Assembly: GCA_000299095.1 (NCBI GenBank)
Contig: CP003809.1
Span: 930,001 to 994,000 of the forward strand
Origin: an alpha proteobacterium HIMB5
GTDB lineage: Bacteria; Pseudomonadota; Alphaproteobacteria; Pelagibacterales; Pelagibacteraceae
Reading direction: 5' to 3'
Length of the DNA stretch: 64,000 nucleotides
Each line of letters begins with the position of its first letter. Positions within the stretch are counted from its first letter, which is position 1. Made by a program: the position numbers and the translations under genes. Positions 49,094-58,464 of this stretch are shown here, piece by piece. The notes beneath the pieces are model-generated. The model saw only the letters and a list, made by a program, of their open reading frames with translations, did not search any database and was not told where the DNA came from.

Positions 49094-49345
49094 TTAAGTA
49101 AGAAAAATTATTTTTTTTTTTTTAATATTTAATAAATCTTTTTTTACTTGAGTTTTTATATTGTAAGGTAATGAATTAATATTTTTTATATTAATTATTT
49201 TTTCTGTATTTCTTGAAATAATTTTTATGTGACTAAATGATATATCTCTTTGACCATGAAGCGGAAGTGTTTCTTTTTTTTTTATTAAAAACCTTGAAAA
49301 TTTACCAAAATAGAAATTACACGCACAAGTGTAATATCTTCTCAT
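49094..49345 (-). CDS. folP: Dihydropteroate synthase, N-terminal part in a shifted frame
   Basis: This 83-residue frame starts six bases after the ftsH stop and encodes RRYYTCACNF at its start and LPLHGQRDISFSHIKIISR in the middle. That resembles the extra N-terminal segment of alphaproteobacterial DHPS (a YYR start, then LPLxG...FxxxxxIxR). It ends in a run of lysines from the 13-base poly-A tract and then IIFLT and stop. One added A (or two removed) in the tract would join it to the catalytic frame, giving a protein of about 350 residues. As written it is a fragment. The family assignment of the segment is moderate, but its position and the exact junction at the tract are strong evidence. 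Confidence 0.65.
   Translation of the reverse strand: MRRYYTCACNFYFGKFSRFLIKKKETLPLHGQRDISFSHIKIISRNTEKIINIKNINSLPYNIKTQVKKDLLNIKKKKIIFLT
49111..49123. repeat. 13-base poly-T (poly-A in the gene sense) tract inside folP
   Basis: An uninterrupted run of 13 T on the plus strand separates the two folP reading frames. The frames would fuse with 14 or 11 bases. It is the longest homopolymer I noticed in the window. Confidence 0.9.
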
Positions 49346-49350
49346 TAAAT

Positions 49351-51240
49351 CTAATGAACAATTTTTGGTTTTAAGCCCATAGAACTTAATGCGGATCCTT
49401 TATCGTCGTCTACTTTTAGATCTTGTTTATCTGCGGGGTAAATGTTTTTATTAATTAAGTTCTCGATTTCTTCACCAGACAATGTTTCATAAGTTAATAA
49501 AGCTTTGGCAAGTTTATGTAAATCATCAATTTTATCTGTTAAAACTTTTCTTGCTCTATCATAACCTTGATCAACAATTTTTCTAATCTCTGAATCTACT
49601 TTTTTTGCTGTTTCCTCTGACATGTTTTGTTGTCTAGCAACAGATCTTCCAAGAAATACTTCTTCTTCATTTTCTCCATATGCAACTGGGCCCAATTCTT
49701 TACTCAAACCAGCTCTCATTACCATCGCTCTAGCTCTTTTTGTCGCTTGCTCAATATCACTAACTGCGCCTGTTGTAACTTTATCTTCACCAAAAATAAT
49801 TTCTTCAGCAACTCGACCACCCATTGCAATAGCTAATTGTGCATGTAATTGTTCTCTTGTTTGAGACACTTCATCTCTTTCTGGCAATTGCATTACCATT
49901 CCTAAAGCTCTTCCTCTTGGGATAATAGTAGCCTTATGAATTGGGTATGCTGCACTTTCATTGATAGTAACTATAGCATGTCCAGCCTCATGATAAGCTG
50001 TAAGTCTCTTTTCTTCCTCACTCATTACCATTGACCTTCTTTCAGATCCCATCATTACTTTATCTTTAGCTTCTTCAAATTCGTTTAAAGTAACAATCCT
50101 TTTATTTTTTCTAGCTGCAAGTAAAGCTGCTTCGTTAACTAAATTTGCAAGATCTGCACCTGAAAACCCTGGAGTTCCTCTCGCAATTGTTCTTAAGTTA
50201 ACATCTGGTGCCATTTTAATTTTTTTTACGTGAACTTTTAAAATCTTTTCTCTTCCTATGATATCTGGATTAGAAACTACAACTTGACGATCAAACCTAC
50301 CTGGTCTTAACAACGCTGGATCTAAAACATCAGGTCTATTCGTTGCTGCAATGATGATAACACCTTCATTTGTGTCAAATCCATCCATCTCTACTAAGAG
50401 TTGGTTAAGGGTTTGTTCTCTTTCGTCATTTCCACCTCCAAGACCTGCTCCCCGACTTCTTCCAACAGCATCTATTTCATCAATAAAAATAATACAAGGT
50501 GAATTCTTCTTTCCTTGCTCAAACATATCTCTAACTCTTGATGCACCTACTCCAACGAACATCTCAACAAAGTCTGAACCTGATATTGTAAAGAATGGAA
50601 CGCCTGCTTCACCGGCAATTGCTCTTGCTAATAATGTTTTTCCAGTACCTGGTGGACCTACTAGCAGTGCGCCCCTTGGAATTTTTCCACCTAGTCTACT
50701 AAATTTTTTTGGATCTTTTAAAAATTCTACAATTTCTTCAACTTCTTCTTTAGCCTCTTCAACACCAGCAACATCGTTAAAAGTTACTTTGCCTTTGAGC
50801 TCATTCATCATTTTGGCTTTAGATCTACCAAAACCCATTGCGCCACCTTTTCCGCCTTGCATCTGTCTCATGAAGAAGATCCAAACGGCTATAAGCAATA
50901 ACATTGGGAACCACGACAGTAATACTCCAAACAATGATGGCATTTTCTCTTCAAGAGGAGCTGCTGAAATGCTTACTCCTTTCTGAGATAATTTTTCAAT
51001 TAAATTTGGATCGTTAGGAGAGTAAGTGGAAAAACTATTTCCATTTGAGTAAACACCTTTAATGTTATTACCTTGTATTTCAACTTTTAAAACTTCTCCA
51101 TTTTCAACTGAAGTTAAAAAATCTGAAAATATAATTTGGTTTCCACCTCTAATGTTGCTTTGAGGATTTTTGAACATATTATAAAGGCCAATAGTTAGAA
51201 AAACTATTATTGCCCACATTGCTATGTTTTTGAAATTCAT
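49351..51240 (-). CDS. ftsH: ATP-dependent zinc metalloprotease FtsH
   Basis: FtsH is the membrane-bound AAA protease that degrades unassembled membrane proteins and regulators such as sigma-32 and LpxC. Two N-terminal membrane helices (about 7-22 and 105-124) flank a periplasmic domain. Walker A GPPGTGKT is at 195-202, Walker [12 protein letters not shown] near 250-260, and the second region of homology has [18 protein letters not shown]. The zinc motif HEAGH is at 417-421. The length of 629 is normal. Its modulators HflK and HflC and its known substrate RpoH are also encoded in this window. It follows tilS after 62 bases. Confidence 0.97.
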   Translation of the reverse strand: MNFKNIAMWAIIVFLTIGLYNMFKNPQSNIRGGNQIIFSDFLTSVENGEVLKVEIQGNNIKGVYSNGNSFSTYSPNDPNLIEKLSQKGVSISAAPLEEKMPSLFGVLLSWFPMLLLIAVWIFFMRQMQGGKGGAMGFGRSKAKMMNELKGKVTFNDVAGVEEAKEEVEEIVEFLKDPKKFSRLGGKIPRGALLVGPPGTGKTLLARAIAGEAGVPFFTISGSDFVEMFVGVGASRVRDMFEQGKKNSPCIIFIDEIDAVGRSRGAGLGGGNDEREQTLNQLLVEMDGFDTNEGVIIIAATNRPDVLDPALLRPGRFDRQVVVSNPDIIGREKILKVHVKKIKMAPDVNLRTIARGTPGFSGADLANLVNEAALLAARKNKRIVTLNEFEEAKDKVMMGSERRSMVMSEEEKRLTAYHEAGHAIVTINESAAYPIHKATIIPRGRALGMVMQLPERDEVSQTREQLHAQLAIAMGGRVAEEIIFGEDKVTTGAVSDIEQATKRARAMVMRAGLSKELGPVAYGENEEEVFLGRSVARQQNMSEETAKKVDSEIRKIVDQGYDRARKVLTDKIDDLHKLAKALLTYETLSGEEIENLINKNIYPADKQDLKVDDDKGSALSSMGLKPKIVH

Positions 51241-51302
51241 GGTATTAAAATAAGAATTAATATCTAATTAACAAGTGTCAAATTATCTTTAAAAGACATA
51301 AT

Positions 51303-52334
51303 TTAATGAAATTCCTTGTTAATAATAACAGTATTATTGGTTTTTTTAATAATACAACCCCCTAGAGATGTTTTGAAAGTTTTATTGGCATTAATTAAAT
51401 CAATTATTCTCAGTATCTTATTACCTCTTGCGAAATAATAATTTGCCCCTAAGTCTTTTATACACTTAGATAAAGATCTAAACTTTACTTCATTAGATTG
51501 ATTAAAAAATTCTTTATTTAGATAAATTATTTTTCTTTTTCTTGAATAATAACTATTAAGTAAAATATTCTTTTCGACCAATTCATTGATTGCTGTATTT
51601 GAGTGACTCAGATTTTCTATTGTTTTATTAAATTTATTTTGATCAAAACCTTCTAAACTTAAATTTTTTAGAAAATTCCTAATCCTAACTCTTTTAAAAT
51701 CTTGATTTTCATTAGAAGGATCAGAAATAAAATCTTTAAAAACATGAGAAGTAATAAAAACTAGTTCATTCTTTTTAAAATTTAACAATGGACGTTCTAT
51801 AATTATGTCACTCATTGATGATTTTCTGTTAAAAGAAACTAATCCTCTTAAACCACTTCCACGTGTTAATCTTATAATAAAGTTTTCTAATTTATCCTCT
51901 AAATGGTGTCCAATAATAATATGTTTTATATTGTTTTTTTTACATTCTTTAGCAATCAAATCATATCTTTTTTCTCTAGCTCTTGCTTGAATATTGCTTT
52001 TTGGTTTAGCACCTCTCCAAGTTAATATTTTTGCTTCAATAGAATTTTTTTTTAATAATTTTTTTACATGTTGGGCTTCCTTTGTAGAATTAGATCTTAA
52101 TTTATGATCAACAATGTAAAATTTTTGTTTAATACCAAATTTTAAGGCATAAACTTTGCATAGATAAGCTAAAGCTAAGCTATCTGGGCCTCCAGACACC
52201 CCTACGGCAAATGAAGAATTTAAATTGAGATTTTTACTAAATTTTAAAAAAAGGTTTTTTAATTTTGTATTTTTTAAAGTTCGATTAATTAGATTATGAG
52301 TCTTGTTTGTTACACTCAAATTTTTTAGACTCAT
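51303..52334 (-). CDS. tilS: tRNA(Ile)-lysidine synthase
   Basis: TilS puts lysine on C34 of the CAU-anticodon tRNA-Ile so that it reads AUA. The PP-loop ATPase motif SGGPDSLALAYL lies near residues 45-56, and the family HHLEDKLENFIIRLTRGSGLRGL is near 142-164 (normally HHxxDQxEtxlmRlxRGsGxxGL). At 343 residues it is shorter than E. coli TilS and lacks part of the C-terminal domain, as in other small-genome bacteria. The start overlaps the cpoB end by 41 bases; no clearly better later start is visible. The order cpoB-tilS-ftsH is typical of Alphaproteobacteria. Confidence 0.92.
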   Translation of the reverse strand: MSLKNLSVTNKTHNLINRTLKNTKLKNLFLKFSKNLNLNSSFAVGVSGGPDSLALAYLCKVYALKFGIKQKFYIVDHKLRSNSTKEAQHVKKLLKKNSIEAKILTWRGAKPKSNIQARAREKRYDLIAKECKKNNIKHIIIGHHLEDKLENFIIRLTRGSGLRGLVSFNRKSSMSDIIIERPLLNFKKNELVFITSHVFKDFISDPSNENQDFKRVRIRNFLKNLSLEGFDQNKFNKTIENLSHSNTAINELVEKNILLNSYYSRKRKIIYLNKEFFNQSNEVKFRSLSKCIKDLGANYYFARGNKILRIIDLINANKTFKTSLGGCIIKKTNNTVIINKEFH

Positions 52335-53280
52335 ATTTTGCTTTTTGAATTACAGATTGATTTGCCTCTGGATATTGTTCCTCAACACCATTTATCATTT
52401 TACAACCTTGATCTTTTTCTCCAATCTGAACCATGGAGACGCCTAGTTTTAATAAATTAATTGGAGCTTTCTCTCCTTTAGGATATTTTTGGTATCCTTC
52501 AAGATATGCTGATGCTGCATCAGTATAAAGCTGTCTAATTCTAAATGTTTCTGCATACCAATATTGAGCATTACCTGCAAGCTCATGATCTGAATTAGTA
52601 TTTACAAATTCTCTAAATGCCCTTTCGGCAGTGGTGTAATCACCAACTTTTAAGAAGCTTGTAGCAAACTCATATTGTTTTTCTGGCACTTCATCTGGTA
52701 AAATTTTTTCCTCAGATTGAAAATTTTCCGTAACAACAGTTGCAGTAGTATCAATTGAAGTAATTTGTTGTGAAGTTTCACTCGTTGTGTTGTCTTTATA
52801 TGAGATTGCACCAAGATCTTGGGGTTGTGAACTTCCTGGTAAAGTTTCTTCTGTTAAACTTGTGTCTTTTGTAACTGAACTAATAATATTTCCAGAAGAT
52901 AATGAACTTTCTAAGTCTTGAAATCTTATTTGATTATCAGCTTGTACTTTTGATAACCTACTAGATAATTTATCTAATTTAAAATTTATTTCCTCAAACT
53001 TGTTTGTGAGAGCTTGAAATTGACTTTCAATTTCAGATAGTTTTAATAAATGTCGTGTTAACACATCTTCAGAATTGCCTTCAGATATTTGTGAAGAATT
53101 AAAATCATTATTAGTTTCATTTGATCCAGAATAAACAGCACGCTCTAATGTTTTTAAATCTTTTTTAATTAATTCTAAAGTTTGGTAGATATTATGATTG
53201 TCTGCTTTAACTGAAATTGAGAATAAAAATGAAAAAATTATTAAAAATTTTATTTTAAATATTTTTTCACAGACTTTCAT
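52294..53280 (-). CDS. cpoB: Tol-Pal-associated periplasmic protein CpoB/YbgF
   Basis: CpoB links outer-membrane constriction by Tol-Pal to septal peptidoglycan synthesis. The 328-residue protein has an N-terminal signal peptide (about residues 1-26, ending SISVKA), a coiled-coil section (about 65-115), a Ser/Thr-rich linker (about 118-195) and C-terminal TPR repeats (about 199-320, with AERAFREFVNTNSDHELAGN and TDAASAYLEGYQKYPKGEKA). It lies after pal, separated by an intrinsic terminator, so it is likely transcribed at a lower level or from its own promoter. Confidence 0.93.
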   Translation of the reverse strand: MKVCEKIFKIKFLIIFSFLFSISVKADNHNIYQTLELIKKDLKTLERAVYSGSNETNNDFNSSQISEGNSEDVLTRHLLKLSEIESQFQALTNKFEEINFKLDKLSSRLSKVQADNQIRFQDLESSLSSGNIISSVTKDTSLTEETLPGSSQPQDLGAISYKDNTTSETSQQITSIDTTATVVTENFQSEEKILPDEVPEKQYEFATSFLKVGDYTTAERAFREFVNTNSDHELAGNAQYWYAETFRIRQLYTDAASAYLEGYQKYPKGEKAPINLLKLGVSMVQIGEKDQGCKMINGVEEQYPEANQSVIQKAKYESKKFECNKQDS

Positions 53281-53307
53281 AAGACAACTACTAATTATAA
53301 TGATGGC

Positions 53308-53343
53308 AAAAAAAAGACCCTAAATAAATTAATATTTAGGGTC
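53308..53343 (-). terminator. Intrinsic terminator after pal
   Basis: A perfect 11-base stem, GACCCTAAATA (53316-53326) and TATTTAGGGTC (53333-53343), with a 6-base loop is followed in the minus direction by eight T (53308-53315). It starts 21 bases past the pal stop and ends 27 bases before the cpoB start. The plus strand lacks a T-run, so it acts on minus-strand transcripts. It is the clearest terminator in the window. Confidence 0.9.
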
Positions 53344-53363
53344 TAAAATTTAAAAAATTAAAA

Positions 53364-53843
53364 TTAGTTAGCTTTTACAGTAACTGATCTTCTGTTTTTT
53401 GACCAAGCTAAAGGATTTGATCCAGAGTCTACTGGTCTTTCTTTACCATAACTTAATACAGAAATTCTATCTGAAGATATTCCGTATGTCATTAGGTAAT
53501 CTTTAGCTGCATTTGCTCTTCTTTCACCTAAAGCTAAGTTATATTCTCTAGTTCCTCTTTCATCAGCATGACCTTCTAAAACTATGTTTACTTTAGAATT
53601 CTTTCTTAACCACGCTGCTTGTTTTCTAAGAGTTTCTCTAGAAGCTGTAGTTAAAACTGACTCGTTTGTTGCAAAAAATACTCTATCAGGTACTCCTGAA
53701 GCTAAATACTCTACAGTATCAGTTCCCGTATACACATCTCCTTGCATTTGACCTGTCGAAACTTTTTTAGTTGCACAAGCTGTTAGTGCAAAACATGCTA
53801 AAATCACAAGTAATGCGTTTTTTAAAATTTTGTTAAATCTCAT
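53364..53843 (-). CDS. pal: Peptidoglycan-associated lipoprotein Pal
   Basis: Pal is an outer-membrane lipoprotein that binds peptidoglycan and TolB. The 159-residue precursor has a signal peptide with lipobox LTAC, the lipidated Cys being residue 22 or 23. An OmpA-like domain (about 55-155) contains the peptidoglycan-binding pattern NIVLEGHADERGTREYNLALGERRANAAKDYL and SYGKERP. It follows tolB after an 88-base gap and is followed by a strong terminator, as expected for an abundant lipoprotein. Confidence 0.96.
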   Translation of the reverse strand: MRFNKILKNALLVILACFALTACATKKVSTGQMQGDVYTGTDTVEYLASGVPDRVFFATNESVLTTASRETLRKQAAWLRKNSKVNIVLEGHADERGTREYNLALGERRANAAKDYLMTYGISSDRISVLSYGKERPVDSGSNPLAWSKNRRSVTVKAN

Positions 53844-53931
53844 ATTGCTCCTTGATCAAGTTACTAATTCTTAAATCTTAATTTTTCACAATTAATTAGA
53901 GGTTTCAAGCTAAAAAATCAAGCAATATTAT

Positions 53932-55278
53932 TTAATTACTTAATAAAGATGACCAAGATGGGTCTGATGCATCTGTTGGAGTTACAACTTGTCTTTCATT
54001 GTATCCTGTCAAATCAATTGACCATAATTTAGCTGAAAATCCCTCGCCCTTTTCATCAGTTTTGGTCTCTCTATAAAATATTAGCACTCTTCCGTTTGGT
54101 GACCATGATGGTGCCTCCTGATAGTAATTTTCAGTTAACAATCTTTCACCAGTACCATCAGTTCTCATTACTCCAATATAGAATTTTCCTTTATGTAATT
54201 TTGTAAAAGCAATTAGATCACCTCTTGGTGACCAAACTGGCGTTCCATACAAACCTTTTCCAAAAGAAATTCTTTTTACATTTTTTCCATTACTATCCAT
54301 TATGTAAATTTGTTGATAACCACTTCTATCAGAATTAAAACAAATATATTTTCCATCCGGTGAATAGGAAGGCGAAGTATCAATAGAAGGATGATTAGTT
54401 ATTTTATCTACAATTCTATTTTCTAAATCCATAGTGTAAATATCCGAGTTACCATCTTTTGCAAAACTCATGATGATTTTTTTTCCATCTGGAGAAAATC
54501 TAGGTGCAAAAGTCATTCCCGGAAAGTCACCAACAACTTCTTGAGTCCCAGTTTCAATATCTAACAAATATACTCTGGGTAAATTTCTGAAATAAGATAA
54601 ATATGTCACCATTTGACTATTTGGATTAAATCTCGGAGTTAATACAAGTTCATTACCTAATGTTAAAAATTTGTTATTAGAACCATCTTGATCCATGATT
54701 GCTAATTTTTTTACTCTTTTAGTTTTAGGTCCTTCCTCTGCTACATAAATTATTCTTGTATCAAAATATCCTTTTTCTCCAGTTAATCTTTGATAAACCT
54801 TGTCAGAAATTATATGACCTACCCTTCTCCAATTTGTAGGAACTGTTGTGAAGGCTAATGCCATCATTTCTCGTCCAGCTAATACATCCCACAACCTAAA
54901 TTCAACTCTTAGTTTTTCATCTACAAAACTTACCTTACCTGTGATCAAAGCTTGAGCTTTAATTAAATTCCAATCTTCAAATCTTGGTTTTAAATTGGCA
55001 ATATCAGGCTCTTGAAGAAATGCATCTTTGTTAAGTGGATTAAATAAACCAGAAGTTTTTAAATTTTTTTCAACAATCGAAGATATTTCAGATCCAATAT
55101 TTTCTTTTTTTAGGATTTTTTCAAATTCTTTTTTTGAAACTTCATCAATAGATAAAGGTGACACCGCTACTGGCAAAGGATTTAAATTTCCTCTAGTTAT
55201 ATCAACTTCAATTAATGCAAACGCATTGCTTTGAAATAAAATAAGAAATAAAAAAAATATTTTTTTATACATATCCAT
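53932..55278 (-). CDS. tolB: Tol-Pal system beta-propeller protein TolB
   Basis: TolB is a periplasmic protein that connects Pal and TolA. The 448-residue precursor has a signal peptide (about 1-21), an N-terminal alpha/beta domain (about 22-165) and a six-bladed WD40-like propeller. The blades show repeats such as [28 protein letters not shown] and [13 protein letters not shown]. It follows the tolA-like gene after three bases in the tolQ-tolR-tolA-tolB-pal operon. Confidence 0.96.
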   Translation of the reverse strand: MDMYKKIFFLFLILFQSNAFALIEVDITRGNLNPLPVAVSPLSIDEVSKKEFEKILKKENIGSEISSIVEKNLKTSGLFNPLNKDAFLQEPDIANLKPRFEDWNLIKAQALITGKVSFVDEKLRVEFRLWDVLAGREMMALAFTTVPTNWRRVGHIISDKVYQRLTGEKGYFDTRIIYVAEEGPKTKRVKKLAIMDQDGSNNKFLTLGNELVLTPRFNPNSQMVTYLSYFRNLPRVYLLDIETGTQEVVGDFPGMTFAPRFSPDGKKIIMSFAKDGNSDIYTMDLENRIVDKITNHPSIDTSPSYSPDGKYICFNSDRSGYQQIYIMDSNGKNVKRISFGKGLYGTPVWSPRGDLIAFTKLHKGKFYIGVMRTDGTGERLLTENYYQEAPSWSPNGRVLIFYRETKTDEKGEGFSAKLWSIDLTGYNERQVVTPTDASDPSWSSLLSN

Positions 55279-55281
55279 ATA

Positions 55282-56091
55282 CTATCCTTCTAACATCTCT
55301 CTTGCATCAAAATTTAGTTGCAAATCTTTCCATCTTTCGTATCCAGTAGTTGGAACTCTTAGTGGTTGGCATAATTTAATAGCTCTTAATGCACTTTCTG
55401 CTAGGACTTTATAAAAACCTTGGCCAGGCTTATTCATTCTAGCGTGATCTAAAATTTCTGAACTTATTATTGAGCCATCTGGTTTTAATTGTAATTTTAT
55501 TCTAACTAATAGATTTTCATTATAAGGGAGACCAAGTGGTATACTCCAGCAACCAAAAATTTGCGCTTTTAATGCATCTTCCTCACTCAAACTTAAACCA
55601 GTATTTTCTATATTTGCAACTTGGTCTTGAGTAACCTTATTTGATTTTTTTTCTGTTTCTGCAAATTCTTCTTTTGATTTATCTATTAATGCAGCAATAT
55701 TATTTGGATCAAACAATTCTTCTTTTTCAAATTCTGATACTTGTTTTACATCATTATCAATTTTTTCTGGATTTTGTTTTTCATCTTTAATTTTCTCAAC
55801 CTTTTTGACTTCTTGATCAGGCATTGGAATTGCATCAGGTTTATCTTTTTTTACTTTTTTTGGAGGCGCTTGCTCAGAAACTAATTTCTCTTCTTTCTCT
55901 TTTATTTTTTCAATTGTTTTTTTTGCTTTGGGAGCGAAAGGTATGTTTGTCTTGTCTGTTATTTGTATCAATTCTACAGAAACTATTGGGGGTAAATCTA
56001 TAGGTTTTTTCGATAAAAAAGGTAAACTTAATGCAGTAATCATTATTATTAAGAAATGAAAAATTGATGAAAGAAATATGTTCCTTGTCAA
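55282..56091 (-). CDS. tolA: TolA-type energy-transducing protein
   Basis: TolA spans the periplasm and passes force from TolQ and TolR to TolB and Pal. The 269-residue protein has an N-terminal membrane helix (about 4-25), a Lys/Glu/Pro-rich middle (about 55-165) and a small C-terminal TonB-like domain (about 180-265, with FGCWSIPLGLPYNENLLVRIKL and AIKLCQPLRVP). The middle is shorter than in E. coli TolA and lacks its Ala-rich repeats, as in other Alphaproteobacteria. The assignment rests on domain plan and operon position. Confidence 0.88.
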   Translation of the reverse strand: MTRNIFLSSIFHFLIIMITALSLPFLSKKPIDLPPIVSVELIQITDKTNIPFAPKAKKTIEKIKEKEEKLVSEQAPPKKVKKDKPDAIPMPDQEVKKVEKIKDEKQNPEKIDNDVKQVSEFEKEELFDPNNIAALIDKSKEEFAETEKKSNKVTQDQVANIENTGLSLSEEDALKAQIFGCWSIPLGLPYNENLLVRIKLQLKPDGSIISSEILDHARMNKPGQGFYKVLAESALRAIKLCQPLRVPTTGYERWKDLQLNFDAREMLEG

Positions 56092-56093
56092 TT

Positions 56094-56513
56094 TTACCTC
56101 TCTTTATAAGGCTCAGATATCAGCGCTACTTTTGTAAAGCCTGATCCAGAAAGTAATCCCATGATCTCTAAAACTCTACCATAATTGATTGCCTTGTCTC
56201 CTCTTACATAGATTCTTGTATCTGTTCTGTTTTTTGAAACAGCTAAGACTTTTGCTATAATCTTATCAAATTCCACTTTTGATTCCTGAATAAAAATTTC
56301 ACCTTTAGAATTGATAGTTAAAGTTAATGGCTCTTGTTCCTCTGGTAAAGAATCCGCAGAACTTTCAGGTAGATCTACTTGAACTCCAACTGTTAATAAT
56401 GGAGCTGTAACCATAAAGATAATCAAAAGAACTAACATTACGTCCACAAAAGGAGTAACATTAATTTCACTCATAGGATCTCTTGAAGATTTACGATTTA
56501 ATTTAAATCCCAT
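56094..56513 (-). CDS. tolR: Biopolymer transport protein TolR
   Basis: TolR, an ExbD-family protein, forms the proton channel with TolQ. The 139-residue protein begins with a cytosolic tail ending SEINVTPFVDVMLVLLIIFM (about 16-35). The membrane Asp needed for proton use is in the PFVDVMLVL stretch. A periplasmic domain fills the rest (about 45-139). It follows tolQ after one base. Confidence 0.95.
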   Translation of the reverse strand: MGFKLNRKSSRDPMSEINVTPFVDVMLVLLIIFMVTAPLLTVGVQVDLPESSADSLPEEQEPLTLTINSKGEIFIQESKVEFDKIIAKVLAVSKNRTDTRIYVRGDKAINYGRVLEIMGLLSGSGFTKVALISEPYKER

Positions 56514-56514
56514 T

Positions 56515-57195
56515 TTAGATTATAGATATAAATCTTTTTGAAAAACTCTCTAATTTTTGACTGTATCTTCTCAGATCATTATTAAATTTATTATAAGCTA
56601 CTACTGCTGGAATTGCGGCTAGCAATCCTAAAGCAGTTGCAAATAACGCTTCAGCTATTCCAGGAGCAACAATAGCTAGACTAGTATTTCTAGATATTGC
56701 TATAGACTGAAATGAATTCATTATTCCCCAAACAGTTCCAAATAATCCAATAAAAGGAGCTGTAGATCCTACAGTTGCTAAAAATGTAAATCCTTTCTCA
56801 ATTTTTGAAGTTTGTTTTTCTATTCCAGCTTCTAATATACTTGTTAATCTCTCGTTAATGTTTGATTTAGATTTTGATTTAACAATACCTTGCATAGACT
56901 CTTTAAAAATTAATGCCATAGGGTCAGAAATATTTTGTGGCAAATTATTATAAAAAGTTTCTGCAGATTTTGACTTCCAAAACTTATCTTCAAATTGGTC
57001 GGAAGAACTATTTATTTTTTTAAATAGTTTTATTTTTTCAAAAATAACTGCCCAGGAATAAATTGAGCATGCTATTAATATTATAATTACTGATTTAACT
57101 ATTATATCTGCTTTTAAAAACAGATTCATTAATGAAAAGTCAGCACTTGAAGCTAATCCTACAGCTTGAGTCGATATTTCTGTTTCCATAATCAT
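56515..57195 (-). CDS. tolQ: Tol-Pal proton channel subunit TolQ
   Basis: TolQ, an ExbB/MotA-family protein, drives TolA from the proton gradient. The 226-residue protein has three membrane helices (about 30-50, 135-157 and 170-195). The conserved ATVGSTAPFIGLFGTVWGIMNSFQ lies near 140-163 and GIAEALFATALGLLAAIPAVVAYN near 183-206. It is the first gene of tolQRAB-pal. The 46-base gap upstream, after the RuvC-like gene, holds no ruvA, ruvB or ybgC, which often lie there. Confidence 0.96.
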   Translation of the reverse strand: MIMETEISTQAVGLASSADFSLMNLFLKADIIVKSVIIILIACSIYSWAVIFEKIKLFKKINSSSDQFEDKFWKSKSAETFYNNLPQNISDPMALIFKESMQGIVKSKSKSNINERLTSILEAGIEKQTSKIEKGFTFLATVGSTAPFIGLFGTVWGIMNSFQSIAISRNTSLAIVAPGIAEALFATALGLLAAIPAVVAYNKFNNDLRRYSQKLESFSKRFISII

Positions 57196-57241
57196 ACATC
57201 ACACTTAATTGTGTCATGAATTTGACTTTATTTTTGGAGTA

Positions 57242-57736
57242 TTACTCTGGTAATTTATATGTTTCGTAAAAAAAACTTGCTATGAGGATGGCATCTGCTT
57301 TGTTTGAATCCTTTTTTTTTGATAATTGTGATGAAAAATAGGGAAAAATCTCTATTGCTCTTGTTCTACTTGCATCTTTTTCTGAATTTATAAGATTAAA
57401 ATACTTCTTCCATTTTGCTGGTCTAACAAAATACATAGAAAGTTGCATAGCAGAACATATACCTTTTAAAATCCCAAAAGACTGTCCAAAATTAAACATA
57501 CTCGTCACACCTTGTCCTGGCATTGCAGAAACTTGTTCAATAACTATTTTAATATCTTTTTTATCATAGTTTTTAATGCCTTCTAAGATTTCATGATAAA
57601 TTTGAGCTCCATTTACTTGTTTTTTATTTTTTTTTCCATCAGTCATAGTGGGCATCTCTATAACTTTTATAATTCTTCCATTATCAAAAAAGCATATTGA
57701 GCCAGAAATTCCAGGATCTATTCCAATAATTAACAT
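57242..57736 (-). CDS. RuvC-like endonuclease of the phage/alternative type
   Basis: The RNase H-fold protein (164 residues) has the four acidic positions of a RuvC-like nuclease: Asp in GIDPGISGS, Glu in IVIEQVSAMPGQGVTSM, Asp in SEKDASRTRA and Asp in SNKADAILIASF. The MPGQGVTSMFNFGQSFG motif and RPAKWKKYF are those I know from RuvC-like proteins of phages and some bacteria; canonical RuvC has AIE...N and GQARG. So it is probably a Holliday-junction or branched-DNA nuclease that does not belong to the classical RuvC subfamily. It sits exactly where ruvC is expected, three bases after yebC, but ruvA and ruvB do not follow. Confidence 0.8.
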   Translation of the reverse strand: MLIIGIDPGISGSICFFDNGRIIKVIEMPTMTDGKKNKKQVNGAQIYHEILEGIKNYDKKDIKIVIEQVSAMPGQGVTSMFNFGQSFGILKGICSAMQLSMYFVRPAKWKKYFNLINSEKDASRTRAIEIFPYFSSQLSKKKDSNKADAILIASFFYETYKLPE

Positions 57737-57739
57737 TAA

Positions 57740-58462
57740 TCAATTTTCGAAAATAACATTTGTATAAACACTTTGTACATCATCATCATCTTCTAAAGTC
57801 TCTAAAAAATCTATTACTTCTTGTTTTTTTTCACCTGTTATTTTTACGCTATTTAAGGCTAACCATTCAATTTCAGTTGAAATAAAATTGTTTATCTTTT
57901 CTTCTAATTTTTTTTTGACATTATAAATTTCATTTACTGTGCAATGGATTTCATGAATTTCATTTTTTGAAATACATTCATCTGCTCCAGCGTCTATCGC
58001 CAATTCAAAAATCTGATCATCTTCAATCTCGCTCTTAGAAATTTTAATTACTCCAAGCTGATTAAAATTATGAGCAGCAGATCCTTGTGTACCTAAACTT
58101 CCTCCATTTTTTTGAAATATAGTTCGTATGTTTGAGGCTGTTCGATTTTTATTGTCAGTTAAAGTTTCTACGATGACTGCAATTTTATCAGGACCAAATC
58201 CTTCATATCTTAAATTTTCATAATTTGCACCAGCTGCAGCTGAAGATTTATCAATTGCTCGCTCTATGTTATCTTTTGGCATGTTTGCAGATCTTGCAGC
58301 TTGTATTGCAGACCTTAATCTTGGATTCATTGCAGGATCCTTGTCTCCTAGTTTTGCTGCTACAGTAATTTCTTTTGACAACTTAGAAAATAAGTTGGCT
58401 CTAAGTTTATCCGCTTTTCCCTTTTTATGTTTAATTCCAGCCCAATGAGAATGTCCTGCCAT
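57740..58462 (-). CDS. YebC/PmpR-family protein (DUF28)
   Basis: YebC/TACO1 proteins help translate difficult motifs such as proline runs, and some have been described as transcription regulators. The 240-residue protein begins with the family hallmark MAGHSHWAGIKHKKGKAD; NPRLRSAIQAARSANMPKDN follows near 46-65 and NIRTIFQKNGGSLGTQGSAA near 112-131. Length and start are normal. It lies between ymdB and the RuvC-like gene, the usual alphaproteobacterial order, with gaps of two and three bases. Confidence 0.95.
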   Translation of the reverse strand: MAGHSHWAGIKHKKGKADKLRANLFSKLSKEITVAAKLGDKDPAMNPRLRSAIQAARSANMPKDNIERAIDKSSAAAGANYENLRYEGFGPDKIAVIVETLTDNKNRTASNIRTIFQKNGGSLGTQGSAAHNFNQLGVIKISKSEIEDDQIFELAIDAGADECISKNEIHEIHCTVNEIYNVKKKLEEKINNFISTEIEWLALNSVKITGEKKQEVIDFLETLEDDDDVQSVYTNVIFEN

Positions 58463-58464
58463 GA

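Noticed and set aside
50351-50986. A 211-residue plus-strand frame opposite ftsH
   Set aside because: It is antisense to the highly conserved AAA domain of FtsH, with a Ser/Pro/Phe-rich composition typical of shadow frames.
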